From: Plazaster borealis | Taxonomy: Eukaryota > Echinodermata > Asteroidea > Forcipulatida > Labidiasteridae | Length of the DNA stretch: 64,000 bases | Direction of reading: 5' to 3' | Assembly: GCA_021014325.1 (NCBI GenBank) | Contig: CM037476.1 | Location: forward strand, 13,924,827-13,988,826 | In this document: positions 1 through 13,500 of the stretch, one piece after another | Layout of the letters: each line of letters opens with the position of its first letter | How positions within the stretch are numbered: position 1 is the stretch's first letter | Notes under the pieces: model-generated | Seen by the model: the letters and a program-made list of their open reading frames with translations, nothing else | Told to the model about the DNA's origin: nothing | Database searches by the model: none | Position numbers and translations under genes: made by a program

Positions 1-1569
1 GCAAACACCCCAGAAGATGTAATACTCCATGTGACATTTTGGTATTGACCCCCTACACAATGCGGAACGCACCTTCTGCAAAATGCACGCCTCCATCTTT
101 ACCGTTTAGGGAGTCCATTCCTTTGTGTACATTTCGACTCCCAAAATGGCGGTCAGGATAGGCACGTGTAAGTGCGCTGCACGTTGTCCGTGGGTCAATA
201 CAGTTTGTGTCAATAGGAAAGTTTGAAATAGTTGGAAGTTAGTTGGATCACAAGCAAATACATTTCATACTGGAATTGCAAGTCGTGCATGGACGGCAAT
301 GCCTTTAATTGCCCAGATGATACACACATTCATGTGGTTCTTTTGATATGCCTTCATTTCCTATATTGAGCTTTTCCCATCTGATTCTAAGTAGCATCAC
401 TTAACCTTTAAAGCTCCAATTTTAGATACAACCTGTGATCACATTTTGCAAACCACCATCAACTTTTCAGCACAAACCTAATTTAAAACGTGATGGCGCC
501 TGCCACAAGACTACTGTACAGCCTGGGCAAAAAATCAGCACAAATATGTAGCAGAAAAATTCACAACTAAAGGTAGGGTCATAGATTGGGTTTTGCCAAC
601 GTAATGCTGATTTATAGGCAAAATTATAAAGAAAGACACAATAAAAGTCACATGTAAAAGTTTAAGCTGAATACTACTTGCTGAGAAAACAGCAACAAAA
701 ACTGTCACAGTATTTATATCACAAGAATGTCAAATCCATCCACATTTTGACAGTGGGTACCAACGGCATCTCTGGCCGCAGCATTCACACACAGACACCA
801 ACCCTCAAAAATCTGAGAAACAATTCATGCATGAATCATTTCTCAGATTCAAATGTTTTCAGGGTGAAAATTTTTCCAAACCATATTACTTCTAAGGGAA
901 TCCTTTTTCAAAATAGTTTATACCATCAACAGCTGCAGTGCTTCTCACACCAACTAAGTTTTTATGATCAATAAGTTTTTTAGTAATTACCAATCTATGA
1001 CCCTACATGTAATTTGAGTGCATTGTGCTCATGTGTACTTTTCAGTACTAAAAACATTTCTTCCTTTACAGAGAATGTGCAGATATTTGGCACCAACCCT
1101 GCCAACTAAGTGGTGAATGCAAGAGCAGAATTGCATGGTAACTAGGCCTAATGGTAACCAGAAACATGACATTGAGCCCTCGTATTTCCTCTGGCATTTT
1201 GACAATGGGTTCTTTTTTTGTGGACCACCGGGTCACAGGTCAAATTATTGATATATACACTCACCTCTGAGCAGACATAAAAGACATGCTAGAACTCGTA
1301 ACACAGGGGAAAAAAATATATGCAAATCAGCATGATTTACATTGTCATTATTTATAGCAACAAGGAAAACATCACATGTACTGTATAAAAAAAGTTAATC
1401 GGTTCTTAATATTTAAATTGTATTTAAAAACGAAAAAGACATCTAGCAAGTTTTAAAAATCAAAACAAAACCACTAAAAAAGAACAACTTACGGTACAAA
1501 GCACTTTTAAGCTTTAAGTTTGTATGAATGTAAGTCCTCAAAATCCTTGAGGTTAAAATGATTTAGATT
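1..1569. other. Region downstream of snrnp70, including its 3' UTR
   Basis: The snrnp70 stop codon is at 1570-1572 (minus), so the 3' UTR must lie here. I found no canonical AATAAA or ATTAAA on the minus strand between 1000 and 1569, so the polyadenylation site is not placed. Apart from the repeat at 567-1010 I recognise nothing; positions 1-560 have no convincing ORF. Confidence 0.5.
567..1010. repeat. TTAA-type MITE, family D (copy 1)
   Basis: Both ends show the inverted repeat AGGGTCATAGATTGG / CCAATCTATGACCCT. The interior matches the copies at 31808-32263, 51467-51910 and, inverted, 53356-53706. In the last two the element is flanked on both sides by TTAA; here the flanks have decayed. 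Non-autonomous: no transposase ORF. Confidence 0.75.
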
Positions 1570-4500
1570 CTATTCTTTGAAACCATTGGCAGCTTCAACA
1601 TCACCGTATCCCATATCAAGCTTTTCCTTCTTGATTTTAACATCTTCCTCATCTTGAGGCACCTCTTCTTCATCGTCAGCTGGATATGAGACCAGGCCAA
1701 CATCCTCACCACCAACTCCTTCAATCTTAACCTTGACATCTGGCGGCTCCTCGTCTCCGTAATCACCACCACGGTCACGCTCTCGCTTACGGTCACGTCC
1801 ACGATCCCTGTCCCTGTCCCGTCTGTCACGGTCACGGTCACGATCCCTGTCGCGATCTCGCCTCCGTCGGTCACGGTCTTTGTCACGGTCCTTGTCACGG
1901 TCCTTTTCACGGTCTCGTCCGCGGTCCCTGTCACGGTCTTTCTCAATGGCTTCTTGGAGGTCCTTGTCCTGGTCCTTATCATCATTTTCTGCTTCAGCGC
2001 CATCCTTTTCGACTTCTCGTTCACCCTCTCGCTCTCGATCACGGTCCCTCCTGCGCCTTTCCCGATCGCGGTCCCTATCACGATCACGATCCCGATCCCG
2101 ATCACGATCACGGTCCCGGTCCCGGTCGCGATCACGGTCCCGATCACGATCTTTGCGCTCTCTGTCACGATCCCGATCCCGGTCCCTATCCCTATCCCTA
2201 TCCCTTCTACCAGAACGCTCCACAGGTTCCCTTTCTCTATCACGCTCTCGGCGGCGTTCCCTGTCCCGATCATGACTCCTGCTGCGATCTGGCCGTTCGT
2301 GTCGATCTTTGTCTCGATCCTCTTCATCTCTGTTTAAAAACAATTACAAGATTGGGTTTGTTGACTATAACAAATAAAAATAAAAAAATGGCAAATCACA
2401 CTAAAGTTCATAGTATTTTTCAGCATTTTCTTTGGCATTCTTGTTATTTAGGAAGAGGAAATCAACTGATCAGCTGAAAAGTTGAATGCCTTAATAACTA
2501 ATAATAATAATTAGTATTTATATAGCGCCTTTAACAAGAACGAAGCGCTTCACAGTGAACCTAGGACATTAACAGAAGCTAAACAGAAACAGAAAAAGGT
2601 TTTAAGAAGTTTTGTTGAATGTCTGAATTGAAGGAGAGTCTCTGATGTGAACAGAGTTTGTTCCATTCCCTATGGAAAAACCCTTGTCTCCCTGTACTAC
2701 GAGATTTGATGCCAACATGTTAACGGGAAAGTATCAGATGAAGACCGAAGCCCCTGCCTACCTGGGACATAAAATGACAGTAGGTCAATCAGGTAGGGAG
2801 AAGCTACGCCATGCTGGCACTTTTATAGATTGAGTAATAATTTGAATACAATGCGATGTTTGGCTGGTAACCAGTGTAGTTGCTGCAGGAGTTCCGGGGC
2901 AATAATTGTTTCTGTTTATAAATTTATTTGATATTAATGCAAAGGACTCACCTTGCCGCAGCTGCTTGCGATGGTTCCTCTCTTCCAGAGTGACGGACAT
3001 TGTTATCAGGGCCACCCCGTCTAGTTCCTCCCAATCCACCACCTACCGATAATAATGATAATAATAATAATAATAATAACAGTGGCTTAAATAGCGCTCA
3101 ATTCCGTCAAGCAGTAACGCTCAACAATTTGCAAAAGACTGTGGACAAATAGGTTTTGAGTAATTGTTTGAAAGAACTAGCTGATGAGGCTTGACGGAGG
3201 GCAAGTGGAAGACTGTTCCAGAGATTAAAACAAACACTTACAGTTGTCAGACAACACAGCATCAACTGTTTTGAATTTGGTGTTTTGATAACTATCAACA
3301 TGGACCCTGTTCAACAGTAAGCTTTTGCTTAAAAAACAATTTATTTGTCGTAAAATAGGGCAACAGTTTTGCCAAGGGGAAAAATCTAATAATGTGTTAA
3401 ATTGGTTCAAGCACAATCAGCTCGAGAGAAACTGAGCATAACAATTCTCTCCTCTTCAAGAAAAAGAAGACTAAACACTCCAAAGTAAAAAGAAATGCCT
3501 GCACTGCAACTGTTGTCAAGATTTTACAAAACAAAAGAAATGCACCTGTATTTACAGTTTTTCTAACAGATCAATTGTTCACAGACCAAGAGGAAAACTA
3601 GGCCTAATTTCATGGCACTGCTTACCACAGGAGTCTGCGCTTACGACCCAGAGAATCACACACTTCACAGGGCACTATAAACTCAGAATTTTATGTGGTA
3701 ATCAGATCCATCAGGGCCCAATTCCATAAAGCCTGTAGGCACAAAAACTTGCTAAGCACAGAAAAATTATGCTTAGCAGGAGCAGGTTACCGGCCGAAAC
3801 TCTATAAAGTTTACATTGTTGTGACTGGTGCCCAACTCATTTTTGGCTTAGCAAAGAAAAGTTATAAGCAGTATATTCTGCTCAACAGCTTTATGGAATT
3901 GGGCCCTGTACATGGAAGTGCAGCATTCTGTGGTAAGTAGCGCCATGAAATTGGAACCTGCTTTTGAATGCATTTTGGTTTTCTTACCTAGTCTCCGTGG
4001 CAGCCATCCCTTGACCGTCCCCTCCCTCATGACGTCTACCAAGACTCTCCGCCCATCAATCTTCTTGCCATCAGCATACTTGTAGGCATCTACGGATTAA
4101 AGAGAATTAAAACGTCAGAGCATAACGCCTAGGAATCTGCTTTACGGTGCTGAAGTGTCCAAAACATGCAAACTACTGCCACAACAAAATCACAATATCA
4201 CCTGCAAGGGTTGAAGGTCATTTGAGGTGTGTCAAAGGTCATATCACTTCTGATGACATCGTGTCTTAAGCTTGATGACTATGTGTTGTGTGGCGCGAGA
4301 GAAGAGAAGCTTTCCACATCTTGAAGTTTGACCATTATTTATACTTACAACTTGACCCTGTTATTTTTAAAACTTTTTTCTCTTTTTTACAATGGAGGAA
4401 AGCTATAAGTAAATTCATTACGTACATCTGTAAACACAGGAAAATAACAGTTTGGGAAGTCTAGAAACTTAAGATAAAACTAGTTGACAATCCTTGAGAA

Positions 4501-7500
4501 AATATAGTAGTGTATAGATTCTCTGAATGTCAAATATAATGGGTGGTTGGTAATTTTCTTTAGCTACTTCAAAACTATGGAATAATTAACCACCTGTGAA
4601 ACTCAACACCAAAAATCCACTGACATTTTAGGGCTATGTCAAATGAGGCAATCTACAGGCAGCCAATTCCAGGCATCTTCAAAAAAAAAAAATAATAACT
4701 CTCACATGTGAGTTTTCACACAATTTTCTTTGGGGTAGTAAGACATTAGAAAAATGTCCCTTGTGATACTGAAGTGTCCCTTTGTGCAAGCAGTGCAGTT
4801 GCTTGCCTCCATGTTTTCTGTAAACATTGCCTCATGTGACAAGGCCATCTAACCAAACTTAATTGTTCTTTTGCAGTTCAAAATATTTTTAAAATTCAAA
4901 TCCATTTTTACAGTTGGATGTATTTTTATGGAAAAACTGATGACACGATTTTGAACCAGCATTACTAATTTGTCAATTACTCAACTATCATATTAGAGGA
5001 ATTATGCCAACAAAATGGCAAAGAATACAAGCTTGCAAACCGGTTGTTGGAGGACACTCTGTAGTCAGGCGTCTTTATCAATTGAACAGTCTTTTTTGCT
5101 GGCACTCCGGCCACTCCATAAACTTGGGAGAATATTCTCCACATTTCTTATGAGTCCATTCAACGAGAGCATTAGAATTTAGCATGGCGGTGTATCGTCG
5201 CAGTAATAAGTGGTCCTGGGATTTTCCTCTAAACCTTTTATTATGGTGCACCCACCTTTTTTGTCAACTGTTCAAAACCCTGTCATGATATTGAGACTGG
5301 TATGATGGGATTTTGACAAGTATGGTTACAGCATAATAATGGCTTATTGGTAGGAAGTTCGCCGTTTATTATTGCATGGGTGAAAGTCATCGCTGACAAA
5401 AAGGTCTGAAACTAAGATTCAAAGCTTAGGTAATCCAAGAACTCAATTTCACAAAGAGTTAAGATTGATTTTCAACTGCAAATCAATCTTAACTGCTAAG
5501 CAAAGTGTGGTGTAACAATACAAGTCACTATGGCAATTACTAACAACTCATCTTAAGATGAATCTTGGTGCTTTGTGAAATCAACCCCTGGAGCTATAGA
5601 TTGCAAGGAGCTTCTGGGAACAGTTTCATCAGCACCAGAGATGCAGATCAAAGAGAATGAATTACTTATATTTGAAGAAAACAAAAGCTGTTTTTTTTTT
5701 TCACTAAACAGACACAAAAATGCTGAACTCGGATTTAAAACACTGAAATTTCGAATCCCTGGTAATGAACGAACTTGAAACCAGGGCTTGGCCTTCAAAT
5801 GTCCATTAACCAGGCAAGAAAATTACAATGCAGGTAGGATTTTAAATAATCCGATGGCGAGAAGTGAGATTTTTGGTGGCAAGAGATGAATTTCCTTTCA
5901 GTTGTAGGATTGACAATGTCTGCTCCCCGGCTTGGTCTCCGGCTTAGGCTCCATCAGTTATTTTGAAATCGAACACTTTTCAAACAGGTAGACGAGCCTA
6001 AGCCGGAGCCACAGTTTCAAAAAAGATGCCATTAGTCATACATTGATCCACAAATATTTCTCCATGTTATAATAATTGATCAATACATGTTCCAGTTTTT
6101 TGTAACCCCCCCCCCCCAGTTGGGAACAATTTCATAAAGCCTGTAAACACAAAAACTTGCTGAGCAAAAAACAAAAAACATGCTTAGCAGAAACAGATTA
6201 ACAGCCAACATTCCATAAAGTTCACATTGTTGTGACTGGTGCCCCACTCATTTTGTACTTAGCAATTTTCTAATCAGTATTTTGTGCTGAACAGTCTTTA
6301 TGAAATTGGCTCCATTCCACAGTTTCATACCTACACTGCAAGAACAATGGGTTTACCAGCTAAACAAGAAATACACAAAACCTAAAGAGGACAAATGTCA
6401 CCAATACTATCGTTACCATTTCTGCTGCCGTCATTTGTAATATTTGACGCAAATGGGCTTACCACCCCAGCAAGCTTTTCACGGAAGAACTTACAACAAT
6501 TAACATAGCCACAATGACTACCTTACAGGTTGCAATCACCAATATTACCTGCATCCATGTTAGAAACTCACCGTTAAAAACTTACAAAGATTTGATGGAA
6601 GGTATCTTATTGTCACCAAAATTAGTTCTGTCCTTCGAGTTGAATACTTACAACAAGACTGTTTGGGCTTACCAACCCAGTGTAAATCAGACACTGAAAA
6701 ATGTATAATTAAAAAAACATACGACCAATTCACAGAGACCACTATACATGTACCCGTTTCCCAATGAGTTAAAATTTTTTTTTTTAAATAAACAGTCGGC
6801 CAACCAACCTAAGAACTCACACTCCCCATCCGTAATTTCTTCATCCATAACTTCTTCATACATGTACGTATCACCGTTACCTTCAGTCCAGAGTCCTGAT
6901 AAACGCAATTTTGTAATCAGGCTTGAACTTTTCATCAGTGTTTGCAGTTCTCTAGAGACATGTAGACACCACGTTGGGCTTACCGACCCATCAACCATTT
7001 CAGACTCTAAAAACCAGCTTACCCCAGCCCTCCCCCTTCCCCTGACAAATAAAGCAAACCATAATAAAATGCTTACTCCGCTCCCTACAACTATTTTTGA
7101 ACATCACTTGCATCGTTGACTCCGCCGAAAACTTACAACACTCGAAAGAACCCAGGTTCCACTTCTGCTGTACATGGTCCACCAACTATGGGGCTTACCA
7201 AACCCGACGACAACAATCACTTACATGTACGCTTACTCCAGCTAACAGTGTTTGTAAGTCAATCAAATAGGAAAAACATGCTTCTAGTTTCTTAAGAGCA
7301 AAGCACTTACGTAAAAGGGGACATCGTAGAAACCTCCAAACGGGAAAAGACAAATGCAGTCAAATCTTTCCAGTAAAGTACTTCCAAGATGTTCAACAAA
7401 TCATGGGCTTACCAACCCGGCAGATTTACATACGACAAAAAAAATTACGAAGTACAAATTGTTCCTTAATACAGCACAGGTCTTACCAGCCTGTCATCGG

Positions 7501-10500
7501 TATGATTTATGAAAATGTTTTGTAACAAAGTACTAAGTCTTGTCAAAAACAGAAAACTTTTTCATTAGATCTTAAAACGATTTAAAAAAAAAAAAAAAAG
7601 ACTTTGAAAAAAAGTTAACATGCATTCTTTGGTGAAACTTTCCCCCACTTGTATTTCAAATAAAATGTTAGTTCAAAAAGTGCAGTTTCTTTTCATAATT
7701 GAAAGCAAAAATCAAATGCATAGTTCGACACTTGAGTGTGAAAAAAAAAAAAAGACACAAATTTACCTGGCACCTTACCAAGTCTTACCAAAACACTTCG
7801 CACGCCAAGCCATCACGATTGGAAACAGTGTTGACACATTCCAGGTATGAGGTTGTAACGCTGGGTAACTTACCCGGAACATGGCACATACCAGGGGTCC
7901 AACAATTTGGGCACAAGAAATAATGGAGTTTCTAAAAAAGGTTTGAGCTAATTAGCTGATCACTAAAACATTAAATGATTGGTACTACCGTACATGTACT
8001 TATCATTGTTTGGTTTTTGTCAATGATGATTCATAGGCAAAATTATCAAGAAAGATACAATAAAAGTCACATGTGAAAGTTTCAGTTGAATACAGTGACT
8101 ACTTGTTGAGGAAAACAGTAAAAACTGTCACAGCATTTTCACCAAGAATGCCAAATCCATGGTTATTGTTTTTATTTGTTAACAGGATCAAACAAAGTGC
8201 TATCGTTGGACGCCTGGTATGGTCTGCACTTCTTACTTTTTAATTCCTTACTTTGGTTTCTGTTGTTACGATAATTTTAATGACTGCAGATGTCTGTTGT
8301 TGTTTGTGGTATGACTGAAGAGTCTGATATTGATTTTTGTTTTGTTTTAAAACTTAAGATGATGCAATTCTTGAATGTTATCTTAAAGAAAACAAAAAAA
8401 CTTTCAGATTTGTGAAACTAAAGCGATTCCACTTCAGAAATTAGGTGAACAAAATCACACAAAATATAGCTTGATGTTTCTAAATTTTTGGTTGAACAAA
8501 GACAAATTGACTAGAGCAGGACTTGAACCTGCAACCTCCAGATTAACACCCCTTGTGGTTTATTACTAAATGTTTCTTGTTGGTGTTGTTGTTACATGTA
8601 TTGACTTTAAAGAGAATATTTGCTCAAACATGTTCTTGTTGATTTATAGTGTAATAAGCAGAACAGTGCGAACACTGTTCTACCAACTTTTACTACATGT
8701 TCATGTACTGTGTGACACCCCGACAGGAACTTCAGCACAGCTAGCATTCTGACCCCATTGAAGTGAGTGTTCTTCCACAGCAAGGTTCCCCCCAAGTTTT
8801 TTTCAAAACTGTGGGGCATTCTGGACCCTAATTTGTGGATGTTTGGCCGAAGCACGCTGAATTGAAACAAGGTCTTTGGAATGTTTTCTACTTGGTGTTT
8901 ATCTTAGTTTTAAAAGCCCTCTTGTGCAATCTGGAGCATTCTAGATGGTTTTCTCTTGATGTTTTTTTGTGAAATAAAACAACAAAAATTAGTTTGCGTA
9001 TCAGCCCGATAGGCTAGCTTGTGCATGGGGAGAACCCTGAACAGCTACATACTATATGTCTTTTCAAAGGTTAAACATTTTAGTGTCTTGTGACTATGAG
9101 ATAGAATGTTTTTACTGTATGGTTGTTAAAGCGAAACCCCTTCCCCCTTCTTCACCCACCCACCCCTCCCTCATTGGCCCATTGGGTATGTCTGTGTGTT
9201 GAATATGGGAGGCCAGTGTACCGCTTACCATATCATATACAAACCCATCCATGAAATGGATTAATGACTAGGCTTAGAGAGACAGCAAGGCTGAGGCTTT
9301 GTCATGCCAGGCCGACTGACTGAGTGGGGGCAGCACACTATGTGTGGCTGTATTGAAAGGGTGACAAAAAGATACAGTTACGTCAGTGTGTGGTAAGGCT
9401 AGACTATGTGGGTATAAATTACCCTTAAATACATGTAAATCCTTATATTTATAACAGTTTAGTTACTAGGAATTACGAACTACTCATAAATACAGTAACT
9501 TTGGTATTAAATATCAAACTCCTTGAGCTTACGGGAGTGCCCTTGTGGGGCCTTTACACAATGGACCCCACCAGGGAATTCTTTGTTCAACCTGGACCCC
9601 ACAAGGAAATTCTTTAGAAAAGGGAATAACAGAATAACAATAGTAGGACCCCACAAACCCGATCCGTAAGTTGTGTGTTCCTACATGTACATGTGTGTTA
9701 TAACTCTTACAATCCTCAAGATTAGACCCTTCCCATGAAATATTATGTAAATTGCACATCGTGGGTGCGTACTGACGCTACTGCAGGGCAAAATGAGGGG
9801 AACATCGCGCCTTTTTTGTATGGGGCCGATGGTGGCGTGACGCATGCGATTGTCCATCTGCCTAGTGCACAATTCAGGGGCATTTGCCAACTAATAGTGT
9901 CTTGGCCCATGCGTGAATATAATCAGCATATTTCATAGGAAGGGCTAATTCACATAGGGGTAACAGAGGCCCTGGTTTTGATTTTGGAGAATCTCAAAAT
10001 TCATCCCTTTGAATTTTTTTTTCATCTGCTCTTTCAGGTTGATTACAAAAAGAGGGGACCTTATGCACTCTATTTTATGGCGAACAAGATACATACTGGT
10101 CAAACTGTGTACTGTAAAATTTCACATTTTGCAATTTTGTACGTAAAAACAACAGCTGAACAAATTTTGAGATCTGCCTCCTTTCTTCAAAAAAATAAAC
10201 GAAAACAAACCATACACAGGCCTGATGCTTCATTCTTGAAAGGGCAAGAGTACCAAGACATTTTCTCCTAATGCAAAGGGCGCGTCTCCGAGGAAATTGT
10301 AAATTTCTATTAAAATGTTTTTACGACACCAAGGCAATGACCAGATGGCCTACGTTGCCTCCACGAAGCATCAGGCCTGCATATGGTGCTATCTCCATAA
10401 AATGCAACATTTTGTTTTCAACCATTGAGCTGTGTACAAGTCCAGGCTCTTTTTTTTTTTTTTGCAAACGTGTGATAGTCACATGTGACGCTCAATGCCA

Positions 10501-13500
10501 AAACCAGGCGCTTCCTGCCAGAACTCAAAACTGGGTTTTACTTGCTGACCAAAAAGACGAGAATAAACCATTTCAACATCTATAGGGCCTAAAGAGTAAG
10601 TAATTATCGATATACAGAATGTTTCCGACATCACATTGATGTCATGGCCAATGTTTCAGTTGTTCTCACTTTTCATGCCATTGAGAAGTGCCTGTTTTTG
10701 GCACAGGCGTCACACACATTGCTCAACAGACCCCTTACTTTTGGCCGCCATTGCTGAGATCAAATAATGGAAATGTGCAAGCGCGTACGTGCCATGCACA
10801 ACTCTCAGCCAATGAGGGGTATTTCTTTGACCTTAGTGAGGGCACTGTTTGAGCTTGTGACATCACTAAGCAAGGGGGTCTATAGAATTGCTCTTAATTT
10901 TGGAAACATTGCCAATGATAATCAAGTTTAAGGCCAGCGAGTGCAACTGGTTTTCAAGCTTGATATCTAGAAAACATCTGCAAAGTACAAGTTTACACTA
11001 ATCAGTATTGGATCCAGTGGAGGGATGTCGAAGGGGATCCAAAGGTCATTGGTAGTCGAAGGGTATCCAAAGGTCATTGGTAGTCGAAGGGTATCCAAAG
11101 GTCATTGTAGTCGAAGAGTATCCAAAGATCATTGGTAATACTTACGGATACATACAAACCTATCTCTACTTACCGTAGAAACACTCTTACAGTCAGCTTA
11201 AATGATTAGGTGTCAGTGCAAAAAAAGCTGTTTCAACAAAAATGGCCTCTATGTGTCTCCATTTTTGAAATTGCAACAATGTTTTTTTCATACAGCGCAA
11301 AGATATCTTCTTTTTTTTGGAACAGAACCTTTCTAACTATTGCTAAATTCATTGTAACAGAATTGAGTTCTGACGATTTTGCACTGACAACTTATTTTTA
11401 CTTTTAAAAAATCCCTGAACACAATTTTGGAAACAGGAGACTGCAGTTTCAAGTCCTAAATTTATCTTGAAACTGCAGTTTCAAAACTACCTTTATTAGT
11501 ATCTAATACCTATAAAAATGAGCATCCAAAATGTATTCGCGAATCTCATACCAACACCAAGTCTGAAAAATTGGTACTTCAATATCTGTGTACAGCCTAC
11601 GGAATCAAAAGCCATGAGAATTCCAGCCTGTTACCGGCTAAATGCTTCTGAAGCTGAGATAACAGGACTTGCCTAAGGAAGTGTATATCATTTAAAATTT
11701 TGTTTTGGGTTAAACGGAACCACCAAATTTGATGAAATCTCCACAGGTCAGTCGTATAGTGTGTTGCTTGATAACTTTTGTTTGAAAACTTTTGTTTGAT
11801 AACTACAGGATGGGAGTTAACTTCAGACCCTATACATTGTTCTGGTAAGGGCAGGGCAGTTTTTCTTTAGTAAGGGGCACCTCTACGAGAGAAATGTAAA
11901 TTTCTACTGGAACATTTTAAAAGGGCAAGGCAACGACCAGGGGCATGGAGGCAATTGCCTTCATTGCCTCTGTGAAGTATCAGGCCCGCAAAAACCCATT
12001 CATGATGTATTTTCTCTTCATGTTCTGTTCTCGAGTCAGATGAAAGGCACTTTATGTGCAGTGTTTATAAAATACACGAGGAACTAGAGGGCGTAAAAAT
12101 AGTGTCTCAGCCCGACAAAAAGCATTTTTGGCCATTGAGAAAATGATGCTGATCCAACAGATGTATAAAGCAGGTCACGCACCGGTTCACAAGACCAACA
12201 TTTTGTAAGTGGGCATTTTTATGTGTGTTACCCATAAGGATTTGTGCTCATGGTGGGACAGCCCGGTTACGTGAGTGTCACAACAAGTACTCCCTCTAGT
12301 TCTATTAAATAACTCTAGGATCCAGAATTGCGGGATTTAAGTTTACTAGACGATACCATTGTTTATGGAGGGAGGGAAATTGGTACTTACTGTGCATGTC
12401 TCTCTCATGTTCATACTCAATGAATGCGTATCCTCTTGGCTTGCCAGACTTCTTGTCATGAACAACGTGGATCTGGAGATAAATCAGAGGTAAGAGTCAT
12501 TCCTGAGAAAATAATTCTGAATCTAGGTAACCTCGTTCCCAGTGGTGTACGATTTCGCCGCGCCGTTTGTTTTTCCCCAAAAATGCCTTGCTCGATCGTA
12601 ACCCCTGGAAGTGTGACTATAAAATATCCAAGTTGAGACACACACAAAAAATTGGGAAGTTGAACTTGTGTGTGCCTTGACCGCTTTTAGACTTTTTTAC
12701 CTACAATTTATTTTTAAAAAGTAGTAAATTACAGATAACATGGCATTAAACGTATTATAATTTGAGCACAGGGCGCTGCTACAATAAACATGATAAAGGA
12801 AACTACAAAACAACATACCATCTTGATAGGTCCGTAGGATTCAAACTCTCGACGAAGCTTAGACTCTGATGTGTCGTAGTTCTGCAAAAGAGAAAACAAA
12901 CGTTATAAAATTTAACAACTGAGCAACTTCAGGCAAACAAAATTCAAAACCATAGCCGGGGGTTGTAGTCATGAAAGAGACAAGGCCACTAGAGAAAAAA
13001 ATAGCACCCGCATTGTACGCAAGAGCATTGGGAACTGTACATGAACAAGGCACCAAAGCTAAGAAAGGTGCATAATGGACCTCTGAAACACATGGTAAAT
13101 ACATCATCATAGCTGGGTTGTCCCCATGCACAAGCTAGCGTATCATGCTGATACATGCGGCAGGGTTCTCCCCAGGTATTTTCAAAACTGTGGGGCATTC
13201 TTGACCCAAATTTTGAAAGTTTAGCCGAAGCGCGCTGAATTGAAACAAGGTCTTTGGAATGTTTTCTACTCGGTGTTTATCTTGGTTTTTGAAGCCCTAT
13301 CAGTGCACTCTGGAGCATTCTATATGTTTTTTCTTGATATTTTTTTGCATATCGGCCGATACATGCGAGTTGCGGGCCGATACATGCGAGTTGCTGGCCG
13401 ATACATGCGAGTTGCAGGCTGATACATGCGAGTTGCGGGCCAATACATGTGAGTCGCAGGCTGATACATGTGAGTTGCGGGCCGATACATGTGAGTCGCC

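Noticed and set aside
1880..2275. Plus-strand ORF of Ser-Arg repeats resembling an SR-protein RS domain
   Set aside because: It is the reverse complement of the Arg-Asp/Arg-Glu repeats of U1-70K exon 8, and has no start, domain or splice partners of its own.
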